A stretch of DNA of 24,998 nt. Origin: JACROF01 sp964533055. Its GTDB lineage: Bacteria > Patescibacteriota > Microgenomatia > Levybacterales > UBA12049. Positions 14,650-21,607 of the stretch are shown here, in pieces (within the stretch, counting starts at the first letter, position 1; each line of letters opens with the position of its first letter). The notes below the pieces were generated by a model. That model had not been told where the DNA came from. It searched no databases and saw only the letters and a list, made by a program, of their open reading frames with translations. Where the stretch lies: contig CAZHKZ010000014.1 of NCBI GenBank assembly GCA_964533055.1, forward strand, positions 1-24,998. The letters are read 5' to 3'. Both the position numbers and the translations under genes were made by a program.

Positions 14650-15261
14650 ATGTTATATAAGATCATTTCAATCGGACTGCTTATCTCACTCCTAGCTCCC
14701 GCTTCCACATCTGCAATGATGGCTGATCGCATGGAGCGCAACATTGCAAGTCGTGAAGCACGCATCACAGAGCGTATGGAGAGAAAAGAAAAGACAAAAT
14801 CAGAGTATGAAGCAAAACGAGAAGCATTCCAAGCCAAATTAGATACTTTAAAAGATGCTAAAAAGAAGAGAGTCGTAGAAAAAATTGATTCTAAGCTTGC
14901 TGAGGTAAATAAAAAAAGGACAGATAAAATGTTTGAGGCTCTCTCACAGCTCAATGCATATGTAGCAAAACTAAAAGAAAAGACAGATTTCTATGATGAT
15001 GAAGTGAATACAGCTAGTGCAGATGCTGCGCTCAGCTTGGCAGAAGCTGCGATCACAAAAGCCGAGGCAGCAGTCACAACTCAGGCAAGTAAAGAGTATG
15101 TTGCAACTATCACAGATGAAGCGACACTTGGGAAGACACTTGGCACATCACTTAAATCTCTACAATCTGATCTTCAATCTACGTATAAGGTGATCATTGA
15201 AGCCAAAAAGGCTGTAATAAAAGCCGTGCAGGAAGTTAAAAAATTAAAATCTGTGAAGTAA
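14650..15261 (+). CDS. Exported coiled-coil protein of unknown function
   Basis: A 203-aa protein. The signal peptide is residues 1-22 (LYKIISIGLLISLLAPASTSA). It is followed by a very Lys/Glu/Arg-rich helical stretch (about 23-95; MADRMERN, RITERMERKEK, LAEVNKKRT) predicted to form coiled coil. A second Ala-rich helical part (about 115-140) and a basic C-terminus follow. There are no cysteines and no recognised domain. It is probably a periplasmic or surface-associated helical protein. The start is leaderless. The next gene begins 1 nt after the stop codon, so the pair is an operon. Confidence 0.75.
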   Translation: MLYKIISIGLLISLLAPASTSAMMADRMERNIASREARITERMERKEKTKSEYEAKREAFQAKLDTLKDAKKKRVVEKIDSKLAEVNKKRTDKMFEALSQLNAYVAKLKEKTDFYDDEVNTASADAALSLAEAAITKAEAAVTTQASKEYVATITDEATLGKTLGTSLKSLQSDLQSTYKVIIEAKKAVIKAVQEVKKLKSVK

Positions 15262-15262
15262 T

Positions 15263-15595
15263 ATGGAAAATGAAAATACACCAATTGCCCAGACTCAAAT
15301 GCAGGAGAATTCCCAGAGTGCTCCCTCTGCTACTCAGGCTAAATCTCCCAACAATCCTACCCTAGTACTCATCACAGTACTTGTTATCATTGTCCTTGGC
15401 ATCTCGGGCTTTTTCTTTATAAAGCAAAATAAAAGCTCTACAAAAGCACTTCAATCAGCAGCTTCCATTTCCCCCACTACAATTCCGAGTCCAACACTAG
15501 ATCCAACAGATGAAAATGCTATTGAGTCGATCAATGTAGGTGAAGCAGACCAGTCAGACTTTGAAGTAATAGAAGCAGACCTCAAAACGCTTTGA
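15263..15595 (+). CDS. Small single-pass membrane protein, 110 aa
   Basis: A 110-aa protein of unknown function, second gene of an operon with the exported coiled-coil protein (1-nt gap). The N-terminal 32 residues are Gln/Ser/Pro-rich. The membrane helix is about residues 34-53 (LVLITVLVIIVLGISGFFFI). The C-terminal part is acidic and Ser/Thr/Pro-rich, and would lie outside the cell. It could be a partner or anchor for the first gene's product. Its stop codon ends 1 nt before the 3' end of the opposite-strand tRNA-Ser gene. Confidence 0.65.
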   Translation: MENENTPIAQTQMQENSQSAPSATQAKSPNNPTLVLITVLVIIVLGISGFFFIKQNKSSTKALQSAASISPTTIPSPTLDPTDENAIESINVGEADQSDFEVIEADLKTL

Positions 15596-15596
15596 G

Positions 15597-15681
15597 CGGA
15601 GAGAGAGGGATTCGAACCCTCGGAACCTTGCGGCTCGGCGGTTTAGTAAACCGCTGCACTCGACCACTATGCGACCTCTCC
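15597..15681 (-). tRNA. tRNA-Ser with anticodon ACT
   Basis: An 85-nt class II tRNA on the minus strand. The acceptor stem is GGAGAGG / TCTCTCC (last pair G-U), with a D-arm stem GCA/TGC. The anticodon stem GCGGT/ACCGC has loop TTACTAA, giving anticodon ACT. The long variable arm is GAGCC-GCAA-GGTTC, and the T arm is GAGGG-TTCGAAT-CCCTC. Discriminator G73 and the long variable arm identify serine. CCA is not encoded. Bacteria normally use GCT for AGC/AGU codons, so A34 is unusual. A promoter-like TAGACA-17 bp-GATAAT lies upstream. Confidence 0.92.
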
Positions 15682-15815
15682 TAGAACTGAGATGCATTAT
15701 CCCAAACAACACCTAATTTGTCTATCATTGTAATCCCCCAAAAATTGACAAGTCCTATAATATTTGATAGAGTTCTCAATAGATACTTGGCTGGCATCAC
15801 AAGAAAGGTTCAAGA

Positions 15816-16019
15816 ATGTTTCCAAACACTCCTGAGACTAGAGTTCTCCCGAATGGAGATTCGTTCACGGTCCTCAGATACGAGGGCAATGAAGCAATTG
15901 GAATGGGGCCTACCAGCTGCATTCCGATTAGGGTCAAAATCGAAGACCTCGAACGAGGAGAGGAAGCACAGGCCAAGAAAGAGGCCAGAAAACGTGCCTC
16001 TACTCAGACCAACAACTGA
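15816..16019 (+). CDS. Orphan small protein, 67 aa
   Basis: A 67-aa protein with no recognised family. The first half looks like two or three beta strands (TRVLPNGDSFTVLRYEG, then IPIRVKIEDL). The last 20 residues are a charged helix rich in Lys/Glu/Ala/Arg (EEAQAKKEARKRAS). The ATG is preceded by AAGG at 15805-15808. The upstream region has TTGACA and TATAAT motifs, but their spacing is irregular, so the promoter is uncertain. A strong terminator follows directly, which supports a real transcription unit. Short length lowers confidence. Confidence 0.6.
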   Translation: MFPNTPETRVLPNGDSFTVLRYEGNEAIGMGPTSCIPIRVKIEDLERGEEAQAKKEARKRASTQTNN

Positions 16020-16033
16020 CCGGGTCACTATTT

Positions 16034-16066
16034 ACCGGCTTGACTCAATGTCAAGCCGGTTTTTTC
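16034..16066 (+). terminator. Rho-independent terminator after the 67-aa orphan gene
   Basis: Perfect 11-bp stem ACCGGCTTGAC / GTCAAGCCGGT with loop TCAAT, followed by an uninterrupted T run. Confidence 0.93.
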
Positions 16067-16092
16067 TTCTATTTCTGCTACTATAATCTCCT

Positions 16093-16722
16093 ATGGCCTA
16101 TTCATATAAAGATCGGATCATCAATGATTCATTTTATGCATATTTCTTGAGTCATAACGAAGATGATGGCTGGGATGATCATGACAAATACGGTAATTTC
16201 GACTATCTTCTCAAAGTTGTTGAAAAAGGAAAAATCCCACTTCCCTCCTCCACGATTCTAGATGTAGGATGTGGCACTGGAGATCTTGCAGGCTATCTAG
16301 CTGAAAAAGGGCTTATGGAATATGTAGGAATCGATATATTCCCAATGTCTATCGATCTAGCGCGAATGAAGTACCCAGGACATAAATTTATCGTGGATGA
16401 CTTTCTTACTCACGAATTTAAAGATCGATATACCTACGTCGTTTTCTCAGGTGCGCTTGCAGCCATACTCAATACTGATAACTACCAGATGATGGAGCTA
16501 TTTTTAAAAAAAATGTGGATACTCTCGCTCAAAGGCGTCGCCTGCAACTTCATCACAAGAGAAAATAATCAAGAAAAAGACGAAGAGCTCTTCCTCTATG
16601 ACCTAGATCGCGTCCTTGAGCTCGCAAAAAAAGTAGCGCCAAATGCCAGGATCTCATATGAGCAAAATCACGCAGGTGAGAATGACGAATTCCTCCAGAC
16701 CCACCTATACCTCATTCGCTGA
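16093..16722 (+). CDS. Class I SAM-dependent methyltransferase
   Basis: A 209-aa cytosolic methyltransferase. The SAM-binding motif I is ILDVGCGTGDLAG (about residues 54-66), the acidic end of strand 2 is in YVGIDIFP, and 'KFIVDDFLTHEF' is the motif II-III region. The acceptor cannot be predicted; 'FSGALAAIL' replaces the usual post-motif region of better-known families. TATAAT (16082-16087) lies 5 nt before ATG, so translation is leaderless. It is a single gene between a terminator and the FKBP gene. Confidence 0.8.
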   Translation: MAYSYKDRIINDSFYAYFLSHNEDDGWDDHDKYGNFDYLLKVVEKGKIPLPSSTILDVGCGTGDLAGYLAEKGLMEYVGIDIFPMSIDLARMKYPGHKFIVDDFLTHEFKDRYTYVVFSGALAAILNTDNYQMMELFLKKMWILSLKGVACNFITRENNQEKDEELFLYDLDRVLELAKKVAPNARISYEQNHAGENDEFLQTHLYLIR

Positions 16723-16769
16723 CGATTTTCTTACCCTATTCCCTCTTTTTCTTTGATAAAGTTGTCTTA

Positions 16770-17105
16770 ATGTCAGACACAGCAAAAGTCATCATCGAAG
16801 ATATCAAGGTAGGATCGGGTCAAGAAGTTAAATCAGGCGACCATGTCACTATGCATTATGTTGGACATCTTGAGGATGGTACCAAATTTGACTCATCCCT
16901 AGATCGAGATCAGGCATTTGAGACCCCAATTGGGGTTGGCTATGTCATCAAGGGATGGGATGAGGGCATTATTGGCATGAAAGTTGGTGGCAAAAGAAAG
17001 CTGACTATTCCACATGAATTGGGTTACGGAAAATACGGTGTCGACCCCGTCATCCCTGGATTTGCTACACTCATATTTGAAGTCGAACTCCTCAAGATTA
17101 AATAA
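16770..17105 (+). CDS. FKBP-type peptidyl-prolyl cis-trans isomerase
   Basis: A 111-aa single-domain FKBP that speeds proline isomerisation during protein folding. The canonical residues are visible: 'VTMHYVGHLEDGTKFDSSLDRDQAFETPIG', read as Y29, F39, D40 of the active site, followed by VIKGWDEGIIGMKVGGKRKLTIPHELGYG and the closing FEVELLKIK strand. There is no signal peptide, so it acts in the cytosol. Length matches FKBP12-type proteins. A weak GATAAA box (16755-16760) lies 9 nt upstream, so the leader is very short. Confidence 0.95.
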   Translation: MSDTAKVIIEDIKVGSGQEVKSGDHVTMHYVGHLEDGTKFDSSLDRDQAFETPIGVGYVIKGWDEGIIGMKVGGKRKLTIPHELGYGKYGVDPVIPGFATLIFEVELLKIK

Positions 17106-17117
17106 GTACCTTTCTAT

Positions 17118-17146
17118 TTGATTTCCGCATTTTCTTTTGCTACTAT
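17118..17146 (+). promoter_or_regulatory. Promoter of the 85-aa orphan gene
   Basis: TTGATT (17118-17123), 17 bp, TGC-TACTAT (17141-17146, extended -10). Confidence 0.65.
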
Positions 17147-17164
17147 CCCTCTCAATACCAGCGT

Positions 17165-17182
17165 CTCTTCAATGCTGAAGAG
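17165..17182 (+). promoter_or_regulatory. 5'-UTR hairpin before the 85-aa orphan gene
   Basis: Perfect 7-bp stem CTCTTCA / TGAAGAG with loop ATGC, about 11 nt after the predicted transcription start and 15 nt before the ribosome site. Confidence 0.65.
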
Positions 17183-17209
17183 CAAACTGCATTCTTAAAG
17201 GAGTCTGCC

Positions 17210-17467
17210 ATGGAGGCAATTTTTCTCATCGGCTCAAGCAGGAGCCACCCAAATGATCTTGATGCACTCACAGCATCAATCAAAAATCGCGAGCGATCTG
17301 GATTACGAATCCTGGAGGTTCTGAGGATCGTACCTGAGGGAGGTAACAAAACTGAAGTCATCTGCAAGGTTCGGGCAAGCTATAACGACGTCCACATGCT
17401 TGCAAAGCAAATTCAGAATGATAAGGAATTCAAGCTCCTACCAATCAAAATTCTCCGGGTGAAGTAA
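17210..17467 (+). CDS. Orphan small protein, 85 aa
   Basis: An 85-aa protein, no family recognised. The pattern suggests a small alpha/beta domain: strand AIFLIGSS, helix DLDALTASIKNRE, strand LRILEVLRIVPEGG, strand TEVICKVRAS, helix NDVHMLAKQIQND, strand KLLPIKILRV. That beta-alpha-beta-beta-alpha-beta order resembles ferredoxin-like folds such as ACT or RRM, though no ACT motif is clear. The ATG is supported by AAAGGAG (17197-17203). The unit has its own promoter, 5' hairpin, a hairpin around the stop codon, and a terminator. The next orphan gene follows on the same strand. Confidence 0.75.
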   Translation: MEAIFLIGSSRSHPNDLDALTASIKNRERSGLRILEVLRIVPEGGNKTEVICKVRASYNDVHMLAKQIQNDKEFKLLPIKILRVK

Positions 17468-17477
17468 TACTTCACCC
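17457..17477 (+). other. Hairpin enclosing the stop codon of the 85-aa gene
   Basis: GGGTGAAG (17457-17464) pairs perfectly with CTTCACCC (17470-17477). The loop TAATA contains the TAA stop codon. The terminator hairpin starts 7 nt later, giving a tandem-hairpin 3' end. Confidence 0.7.
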
Positions 17478-17483
17478 ACACCA

Positions 17484-17508
17484 CCCCGCGCCATTGGCGC
17501 GGGGTTTT
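17484..17508 (+). terminator. Rho-independent terminator after the 85-aa orphan gene
   Basis: Perfect 9-bp stem CCCCGCGCC / GGCGCGGGG with loop ATT, then TTTTCTTT. Confidence 0.92.
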
Positions 17509-17555
17509 CTTTGGTTGGAATTCAGGGTTATTTTATGATACTATAACACCCTCTT

Positions 17556-17586
17556 AAGAGGTTTCTTCAAGCGAAGACTACCTCTT
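17556..17586 (+). promoter_or_regulatory. 5'-UTR hairpin before the 89-aa orphan gene
   Basis: AAGAGGT (17556-17562) pairs with ACCTCTT (17580-17586). Inside, TCTTC pairs with GAAGA around loop AAGC. A TATAAC -10 candidate is at 17542-17547, so the hairpin starts near the mRNA 5' end. An overlapping palindrome CTCTTAAGAG (17551-17560) could compete. Confidence 0.6.
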
Positions 17587-17615
17587 TCGCAAGAGCACAC
17601 AGATCGGAGAGTGAC

Positions 17616-17885
17616 ATGAGGAAAGTAGGGCTCCTGATTTTTCAACTTCCCGCTGATGCAGGATTGGCTGATTTTCAACTTCAACAGTTGGAGATTCTAG
17701 AACCTCCAGATATGTTGGGTAAAGTCGATGCCATTCTTATCAGCGACATGGAGACTCATCGCATCGATCTCCTATTCGAATTTGAAATCGGGCCGGGGTT
17801 CACCAACAGCAAAATGATGGATTTTGCCCATCAAATTGAATCGAAGTATCAACTCAAATTACTCTCAAAATACGTCCAACCCTAG
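17616..17885 (+). CDS. Orphan small protein, 89 aa
   Basis: An 89-aa protein of unknown function. Predicted order is strand (VGLLIFQLP), helix (GLADFQLQQLEIL), strand (KVDAILISD), strand (RIDLLFEFEIG), helix (NSKMMDFAHQIESKY), strand (KLLSKYVQ). This beta-alpha-beta-beta-alpha-beta order is the same as in the 85-aa neighbour, although the sequences are not obviously alike. The ATG follows GGAG (17606-17609) by 6 nt. It is acidic and cytosolic. The leader hairpin and the terminator make it a separate unit from the preceding gene. Confidence 0.72.
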   Translation: MRKVGLLIFQLPADAGLADFQLQQLEILEPPDMLGKVDAILISDMETHRIDLLFEFEIGPGFTNSKMMDFAHQIESKYQLKLLSKYVQP

Positions 17886-17908
17886 TAAGAAATTAGTCAA
17901 CCAGCACT

Positions 17909-17943
17909 TCCTGGACTACTTTACAGTGGTCCAGGATTTTTTT
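17909..17943 (+). terminator. Rho-independent terminator after the 89-aa orphan gene
   Basis: Perfect 8-bp stem TCCTGGAC / GTCCAGGA with a 12-nt loop, then seven T. It overlaps the stop codon of the converging L,D-transpeptidase gene by 2 bp. Confidence 0.88.
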
Positions 17944-18391
17944 AGAAGATCATTACTTTCGTCCCAATTGAGGCGAATTCAAAAAGCCACTTCGCCGCAT
18001 AGACTGGCACATTCACACATCCATTACTTCTTCTCGTCCCGAAAGCATTATGCCAGGGAGCTCCATGAATTCCGTAACTTTGGTGAAAATACATCACATA
18101 TGGCACATCCTTAAAATCATACTTGCCTATATAAGGAGAGACTCCTCGCATATGCGCCTGAACTTCATATTTTACATAAATCTTAAATGTCCCCTTGACT
18201 GTTGGAGACTTCGGGAGACCGGTTGCAACTGGCGTCTCAAAGACGATCTTGCCTCCATCCCAGGCATAGAGCATTTGCTTACCGGTATCAACTGTTATCA
18301 ATTTCTCAGTCGTAAGAAGATCTTGCGCGTTAGCTGCGGTAGGAAAAAATAACGTCAGAATGAGGACAACTGAAAGTAATATTCTCTTCAT
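17942..18391 (-). CDS. L,D-transpeptidase (YkuD family), exported
   Basis: A 149-aa peptidoglycan cross-linking or protein-anchoring enzyme. The signal peptide is residues 1-22 (KRILLSVVLILTLFFPTAANA). The YkuD active site is HG..W.N.FG.RRSNGCVNV, with H109 and catalytic C125 both present. It has no extra binding domain and is a minimal catalytic unit acting outside the membrane. The start is ATG at 18389-18391, chosen because it opens the signal peptide and TATGAT (18398-18403, minus strand) lies 6 nt upstream. The divergent neighbour encodes a class A penicillin-binding protein, so both cross-linking chemistries are available. Confidence 0.92.
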   Translation of the reverse strand: MKRILLSVVLILTLFFPTAANAQDLLTTEKLITVDTGKQMLYAWDGGKIVFETPVATGLPKSPTVKGTFKIYVKYEVQAHMRGVSPYIGKYDFKDVPYVMYFHQSYGIHGAPWHNAFGTRRSNGCVNVPVYAAKWLFEFASIGTKVMIF

Positions 18392-18497
18392 ATATTCATC
18401 ATACCAAATCCCACTTTGTAAATGGCTTATGGAAACATTCTTCACCATTAACTATTTGCCAATAGCTATGTGCTATCTGCCAATTTGGTATACTTAA

Positions 18498-20678
18498 ATG
18501 GAGATGACATTAAAGGAGACAATTACATATCACGCAAAAGAGATTCAAAAACATCCAGGGATCCTGGCCTCAGTTGTAAAGGAATTGATGATCCTCTCGA
18601 AAAAACCACTTCTCCTTCTAGTGGGAGCTGTGTTCCTCCTCTTAATTATCATCCCACCAGCGACATATCTCTATTTCATCCGTGATCTCTCAAGCAAAGA
18701 CAAAATCCTCAGTCGCAAAAGCGCTGGCGTCATTCTCACAGATCGAAATGACAAGCCTTTCTTTACCTTCTATGAAGCGAAAAGTAAGAGCGTTGTCAAA
18801 ATTGAAGACATTCCTAAATACACACAGCAGGCTGTAATATCAGTTGAGGATAGAAAGTTCTATGAGCACCAAGGCTTCTCGCTCTCAGGAATTGGGCGAG
18901 CAATAGTAAGCGATGTCCAACAGGAGCAGCTTGCACAAGGCGGATCCACTATCACACAACAATTAGTAAAGAATACGCTGCTGAGTCAGGAGAAAAGCTT
19001 TTTGCGAAAATACCAAGAACTTTTCCTCGCACTTGAATTAGAACGTCGCTTCTCAAAGGAAGATATCTTAGAAATGTATCTTAATACTGTGTATTTTGGT
19101 GAAGGTGCATTTGGTATTGAGGATGCTGCAAAGACCTATTTTGGCATAGATGCAAAGGACCTTACTGTCGCACAGAGCGCACTTCTTGCCGGCATCCTTC
19201 CTGCCCCTTCTGCCTACTCACCGCTCTCAGGAGATGAGGATAAAGCATATGAGAGACAAGAACTCGTACTGGACCTCATGAGATCACAAAACTTTATTAC
19301 CAAGGCGCAGTTTGACCAGGCGAAAAGACAAGTAATCACTTTTAACTCAACATCCGAGGACATCAATACTGTCGCACCACACTTTGCCCTCATGGTAAAA
19401 GATGAGCTCATTAAAAAATATGGTGAACAAAAAGTTGCGAACTCTGGATTTCGCGTAAAGACGACACTCGATCTTGAAAATCAAGAGTATGCAGAATCAG
19501 TCATGAAGGCACAAGTTAAAAGACTATCATCCAACAAAGCCACCAATGGCGCAGCTGTCGCAATTGACCCTAAAAATGGGGAGATCTTAGCACTAGTCGG
19601 CAGCCATGATTGGTTTGATGAAGATAATGGCAAGATAAATATGGCCCTCTCACCTCGTCAGCCTGGTTCATCCTTCAAGCCAATTGTATATAGTCTCGCA
19701 CTAGACAAGAAGAAGATCACTCCAGCCACTGTCCTCGACGACAAAGCGATCACCTATCCGGATGGCTACAAGCCAATGAACTATGATCGTAAATTTAGAG
19801 ACAAAGTCATTGTCAGAAGAGCCCTCGCCAACTCACTCAATATCCCAGCAGTACATGTCATGGAGAGAGTCGGCATCCCGGATACTCTTGAATATGTGAA
19901 AACGCTTGGGATCAATACACTTGGCACAGATGAGAGTAGCTATGGTCTCTCTCTTGTGCTGGGTGCTGGTGAGGTGCCACTTCTCCAAATGACGAATGCA
20001 TACGCAGTTTTTGCTAATAATGGAGAATATACAACACCAACAACGATCCTTGAGGTTAAGGATAAAAGTAACGCAACTATTTACACATACCAGCCAAAAT
20101 CAAAGCAGGTCATACCTTCTCAAGTTGCATTCCAGATCTCATCAATCCTATCTGACAATGAAGCTCGACAAGAAGTCTTTGGCGGGTCTCTCACGCTCAG
20201 TCGACCAGCAGCAGTCAAGACTGGCACTACCAATGACTACAAAGATGCACTCACTATCGGATATACGCCTAGTCTGGTTGTGGGAGTCTGGGTGGGAAAT
20301 AATGACAACAAGCCAATGGATAGTATCGCTGGCTCTTCTGGAGCGGGGCCAATTTGGAGACTTCTTATGGAGCGAATGTTCCAGGGAACACCAAGAGAAA
20401 CTTTTGATCCACCACTTGGAATGATCCGAGTCACTGTCTGTAAAGAAAATGGTCTTCGTGTAAATACTGCAACGACCAGTGCATATACTGAGTTTTTCTT
20501 ATCTGGGACTGTTCCAACCCGCTCATGTACAGATGACCCCAGCTTCCCAACTACAGCACCAACTCAGGGCTTCCCAACTGATACTCCTGCACCGAGTAAC
20601 ACACCGGCTCCCGTCGCCGACACGCCAACACCTCAGATACCAACTCCTACGGAGATTATTCCACTACCAACTATATAA
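18498..20678 (+). CDS. Class A penicillin-binding protein (PBP1A-like transglycosylase/transpeptidase)
   Basis: A 726-aa bifunctional peptidoglycan synthase. A membrane anchor is at about residues 35-57. The GT51 transglycosylase domain carries EDRKFYEHQG, GGSTITQQLVKN and 'FSKEDILEMYLNTVYFGEGAFG'. The transpeptidase domain has the SxxK motif GSSFKP (S391, K394), SLN in ANSLNIPAV, and KTGT at about residue 574. The last 50 residues are a Thr/Pro-rich tail of the kind common on exported proteins here. TATACT (18489-18494) is 3 nt before this ATG and 9 nt before an in-frame ATG at 18504. From usual -10 to +1 spacing, 18504 may be the true leaderless start. Confidence 0.95.
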   Translation: MEMTLKETITYHAKEIQKHPGILASVVKELMILSKKPLLLLVGAVFLLLIIIPPATYLYFIRDLSSKDKILSRKSAGVILTDRNDKPFFTFYEAKSKSVVKIEDIPKYTQQAVISVEDRKFYEHQGFSLSGIGRAIVSDVQQEQLAQGGSTITQQLVKNTLLSQEKSFLRKYQELFLALELERRFSKEDILEMYLNTVYFGEGAFGIEDAAKTYFGIDAKDLTVAQSALLAGILPAPSAYSPLSGDEDKAYERQELVLDLMRSQNFITKAQFDQAKRQVITFNSTSEDINTVAPHFALMVKDELIKKYGEQKVANSGFRVKTTLDLENQEYAESVMKAQVKRLSSNKATNGAAVAIDPKNGEILALVGSHDWFDEDNGKINMALSPRQPGSSFKPIVYSLALDKKKITPATVLDDKAITYPDGYKPMNYDRKFRDKVIVRRALANSLNIPAVHVMERVGIPDTLEYVKTLGINTLGTDESSYGLSLVLGAGEVPLLQMTNAYAVFANNGEYTTPTTILEVKDKSNATIYTYQPKSKQVIPSQVAFQISSILSDNEARQEVFGGSLTLSRPAAVKTGTTNDYKDALTIGYTPSLVVGVWVGNNDNKPMDSIAGSSGAGPIWRLLMERMFQGTPRETFDPPLGMIRVTVCKENGLRVNTATTSAYTEFFLSGTVPTRSCTDDPSFPTTAPTQGFPTDTPAPSNTPAPVADTPTPQIPTPTEIIPLPTI

Positions 20679-20723
20679 GTAGCTAGCGACTAGTCACTAG
20701 CATCTTGAACCTGAACTTAACGA

Positions 20724-21296
20724 TTAAATCTTTCCTTCTGAATATGGGTTATGAATGAGGTGGAATGTGGAAAATGGAAAAATTCTGATCATTGATCTAC
20801 CAACTACTTTTCTTTTATCTAAAAATCCCCATTCTCTACTATCAGAGCTATATGGTCTATTATCCCCCATCACAAAGATCGTGCCTTCTGGCACTATCTT
20901 TTCCTCACCCTCGAGAAGAAATGCCCCACCCGTTGTTACGACTTCGCTGCCCAGATAGACGCTTTCATCAAGTTGCTCCCCATTAAAATAGACTTTGCCA
21001 TCATGAACTCCGATCTGATCTCCTGGTAGTCCAATCACCCTTTTAATAAATAACTTATCTGCCTCAGTCGGTGAATGAAAAACAACAACATCACCTCTTT
21101 TATATTTATCCATTCGAACGTCTAATAGATTGCTAAGCAAGAATTGTTTGTCTTTAAATGTCGGATACATCGATGACCCACTAACTTGATTGGGTTGAAG
21201 AACAAATGCATAAAGCACCATCACTATGGATGCAGTAATGAGGATAGTCTGAAAAGTATCCAAGAATACTGTACCAACTTTTTTAAGAATCTCCAT
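20724..21296 (-). CDS. lepB: Signal peptidase I
   Basis: A 190-aa membrane-bound serine protease that removes signal peptides from exported proteins. There is one N-terminal membrane helix (about 12-33). The catalytic serine is in SGSSMYPT (S42) and the catalytic lysine in FIKRVIGLPGD (K85). The conserved box GDNRPYSSDSREWG follows. Length is that of short Gram-positive-type enzymes. GACAAT (21303-21308, minus strand) lies 6 nt before ATG and TTGACA 18 bp further, so the gene is probably leaderless. It would process the many signal-peptide proteins seen in this window. Confidence 0.95.
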   Translation of the reverse strand: MEILKKVGTVFLDTFQTILITASIVMVLYAFVLQPNQVSGSSMYPTFKDKQFLLSNLLDVRMDKYKRGDVVVFHSPTEADKLFIKRVIGLPGDQIGVHDGKVYFNGEQLDESVYLGSEVVTTGGAFLLEGEEKIVPEGTIFVMGDNRPYSSDSREWGFLDKRKVVGRSMIRIFPFSTFHLIHNPYSEGKI

Positions 21297-21607
21297 AGAT
21301 TTATTGTCCTATGAATTCGGTTCTCATGTCAAACTAAATTCCTTCTTGACGATGTATAAAAAAAGGAATATATAAAGATCATGAGTAATGAAAATTGCTC
21401 ATATTTTTTAGAACTTTAACAAAGCATACAGGATAAGACCTGTTAGAAAAATATTTATTCAACATGATGTTGACCTATCAGTGAAAGAAATTATTCTTGA
21501 TTGGTAGGTCAACATCTCACTCCTCAGGATGTGACCTAGAAAGGAGTTATTCCTTTTATGTCAGTTCTTGGCATATGTTGCCGAGAAAGAGCAGTAAAGG
21601 AGAAAGA
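21297..21607. other. Intergenic region with divergent promoters and a repeated GATGTTGACCTA element
   Basis: A 311-bp gap between lepB and the secreted orphan gene. The left end carries the lepB promoter. The centre holds ACAGG/CCTGT (about 21429-21442) and the 12-bp inverted repeat described separately. No tRNA or small ORF is apparent. The right end, AAAGGA-GTTAT-TCCTTT (21540-21556), is a small hairpin before the ribosome site. Confidence 0.6.
21466..21538 (+). repeat. 12-bp inverted repeat plus a third, near-identical half-site
   Basis: GATGTTGACCTA (21466-21477) pairs with TAGGTCAACATC (21505-21516). A third copy, GATGTGACCTA (21528-21538), lacks one T. It could be a leader stem-loop or an array of regulator binding sites in front of the secreted orphan gene. 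Confidence 0.65.

Noticed and set aside
21497..21607. N-terminal extension of the secreted orphan gene from 21497
   Set aside because: It would cross the inverted repeat and hide the signal peptide; AAAGGAG supports ATG 21608.
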